Notes under the pieces: model-generated
What the model was told of the DNA's origin: nothing
The model's input: only the letters and a program-made list of their open reading frames with translations
Database searches by the model: none
In this document: positions 6,024 to 6,567 of the stretch, piece by piece
Layout: each line of letters begins with the position of its first letter
How positions within the stretch are numbered: the first letter of the stretch is position 1
Program-made: the position numbers and the translations under genes
From: an uncultured Oscillospiraceae bacterium
GTDB lineage: Bacteria; Bacillota; Clostridia; Oscillospirales; Oscillospiraceae
Assembly (NCBI GenBank): GCA_905233595.1
Contig: CAJOFI010000093.1
Coordinates: forward strand, 1-6,567
Reading direction: 5' to 3'
Length of the DNA: 6,567 nt

Positions 6024-6461
6024 ATGACGCGCGCAAGGGCGCTGAGGATCGTGCTGGGGACGGCGCTCGTGCTGCTTTTGCTGCTGGGTCTGCGCGTTTT
6101 TCTGAGCGGGGCGGACGGCAGCAGCCTCGCCGGGCGCGTCCGTTTTCTCGAGAGCCTGGGCTGGCAGGTGGACGCGCAGAGCGAGGCGCACAAGAGCGTG
6201 CGCCTGCCGCAGGAGCTGGGCGAGGTGCTATCGCGCTACAATGAGATGCAGAAGGCGCAGGGCTACGACCTCACGCGGCACCTGGGAGAGCGCTGCGAGC
6301 AGTACAGCTATCTTGTCACGAACTACCCCGACAGCACGCAGACGGTCTGGGTCACGCTGTACATACAGGGTCGCCGCGTCATCGCCGGGGACGTGCACAG
6401 CACCGCCCTGGACGGCTTCATGCAGGGTCTCTCGCCGCTGCGCGGCAGTTTTGAGCCGTGA
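6024..6461 (+). CDS. Small membrane-anchored DUF4830-like protein
   Basis: 145 residues from ATG at 6024. A basic start (MTRARALR) and one hydrophobic segment at about 9-28 act as a signal anchor or signal peptide. The outer domain contains RVRFLESLGWQVDA (38-51), a YNEMQKAQGYDLTRHLGERC stretch (about 72-91), YSYLVTNYPD, and near the end GDVHSTALDGFMQGL. The FLESLGWQV, YNE-QK-QG-DL and GDV-STALDGFM-GL pattern is what I recall of the DUF4830 family, small Clostridia proteins of unknown function; this needs a profile search. The start is uncertain. GTG at 6021 and GTG at 5994 are in frame, and the best ribosome binding site points to an ACG at 6003. The gene is divergent from the pseudouridine synthase. 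Only weak plus-strand promoter matches are seen in the AT-rich gap (for example TTGTCG near 5930 and CATAAA near 5955). Confidence 0.75.
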   Translation: MTRARALRIVLGTALVLLLLLGLRVFLSGADGSSLAGRVRFLESLGWQVDAQSEAHKSVRLPQELGEVLSRYNEMQKAQGYDLTRHLGERCEQYSYLVTNYPDSTQTVWVTLYIQGRRVIAGDVHSTALDGFMQGLSPLRGSFEP

Positions 6462-6475
6462 GTTTTGAGTTTTTG

Positions 6476-6512
6476 TAACTGTTCAGTCCCCTTGATGGGG
6501 ACTGAACAGTTA
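6476..6512. repeat. Perfect 16-bp inverted repeat with 5-nt loop, no U-tract
   Basis: TAACTGTTCAGTCCCC (6476-6491) is followed by loop TTGAT and its exact complement (6497-6512). It begins 14 nt after the DUF4830-like stop, so it could end transcription or protect the 3' end. However, no T-run follows on either strand, so it is not a standard intrinsic terminator. A dispersed palindromic repeat or the end of a small mobile element are alternatives. Confidence 0.85.
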
Positions 6513-6520
6513 GAGGGACA

Positions 6521-6566
6521 CTCGCGCTTATCGCAGCGGGCTTAGGCCCGCTTTGGTCGGCGCGAG
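6521..6566. repeat. Nested inverted repeat at the window edge
   Basis: Outer arms CTCGCGC (6521-6527) and GCGCGAG (6560-6566) enclose inner arms AGCGGGC (6535-6541) and GCCCGCT (6546-6552) around loop TTAG. The 7-nt stretches between the arms are equal in length and can form several wobble pairs, so the RNA would fold as one long interrupted hairpin. The inner stem followed by TTT might be a weak plus-strand terminator. The element may continue beyond the window. Confidence 0.6.
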
Positions 6567-6567
6567 G

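Noticed and set aside
5865..6191. Minus-strand 108-codon frame ending directly before the pseudouridine synthase start.
   Set aside because: It is antisense to the DUF4830-like gene, crosses the promoter region, and has no ribosome binding site or domain; the adjoining stop is coincidental.

Overview
The window looks like a GC-rich chromosomal segment of a Gram-positive gut-type Bacillota, most likely class Clostridia near Oscillospiraceae/Ruminococcaceae. The evidence is consensus AGGAGG ribosome binding sites, sigma-A-type promoters in AT-rich gaps, an FtsEX module followed by coiled-coil M23 hydrolases, and a DUF4830-like small protein. The lineage is inferred from gene content, not from any marker gene.

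Region 1-4978 (minus strand) reads as one operon. Order of transcription: a CdaR/PucR-type helix-turn-helix regulator (3916-4978, broken by a frameshift near 4378), ftsE (3194-3886), ftsX (2323-3207, overlapping ftsE by 14 nt), a secreted coiled-coil M23 peptidase (961-2304), and a second paralogous M23 gene (1-930) whose catalytic domain runs off the window. A strong promoter lies at 5063-5091. FtsEX is an ABC-type membrane complex that activates peptidoglycan hydrolases at the division or growth site. The two secreted coiled-coil proteins are therefore the probable hydrolase partners, comparable to EnvC, PcsB, CwlO and RipC in other bacteria.

Region 5146-5922 (minus strand) is a monocistronic unit: an extended -10 promoter (5895-5922), an RsuA/RluB-type pseudouridine synthase (5193-5864), and an intrinsic terminator (5146-5175) that insulates it from the ftsEX operon.

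Region 5960-6567 (plus strand) holds a divergent gene for a small membrane-anchored DUF4830-like protein (about 6024-6461). Its consensus ribosome binding site sits in a hairpin and is followed, at the expected distance, by ACG rather than ATG. Downstream is a perfect 16-bp inverted repeat without a U-tract (6476-6512), then a nested inverted repeat at the window edge (6521-6566).

No tRNA, rRNA, CRISPR array, transposase or phage gene was seen. Most of the window is ordinary cell-wall and RNA-modification housekeeping. The points worth a second look are the frameshifted regulator at the head of ftsEX, the same-frame tandem hydrolase pair, the odd start of the DUF4830 gene, and the palindromes at the right end.
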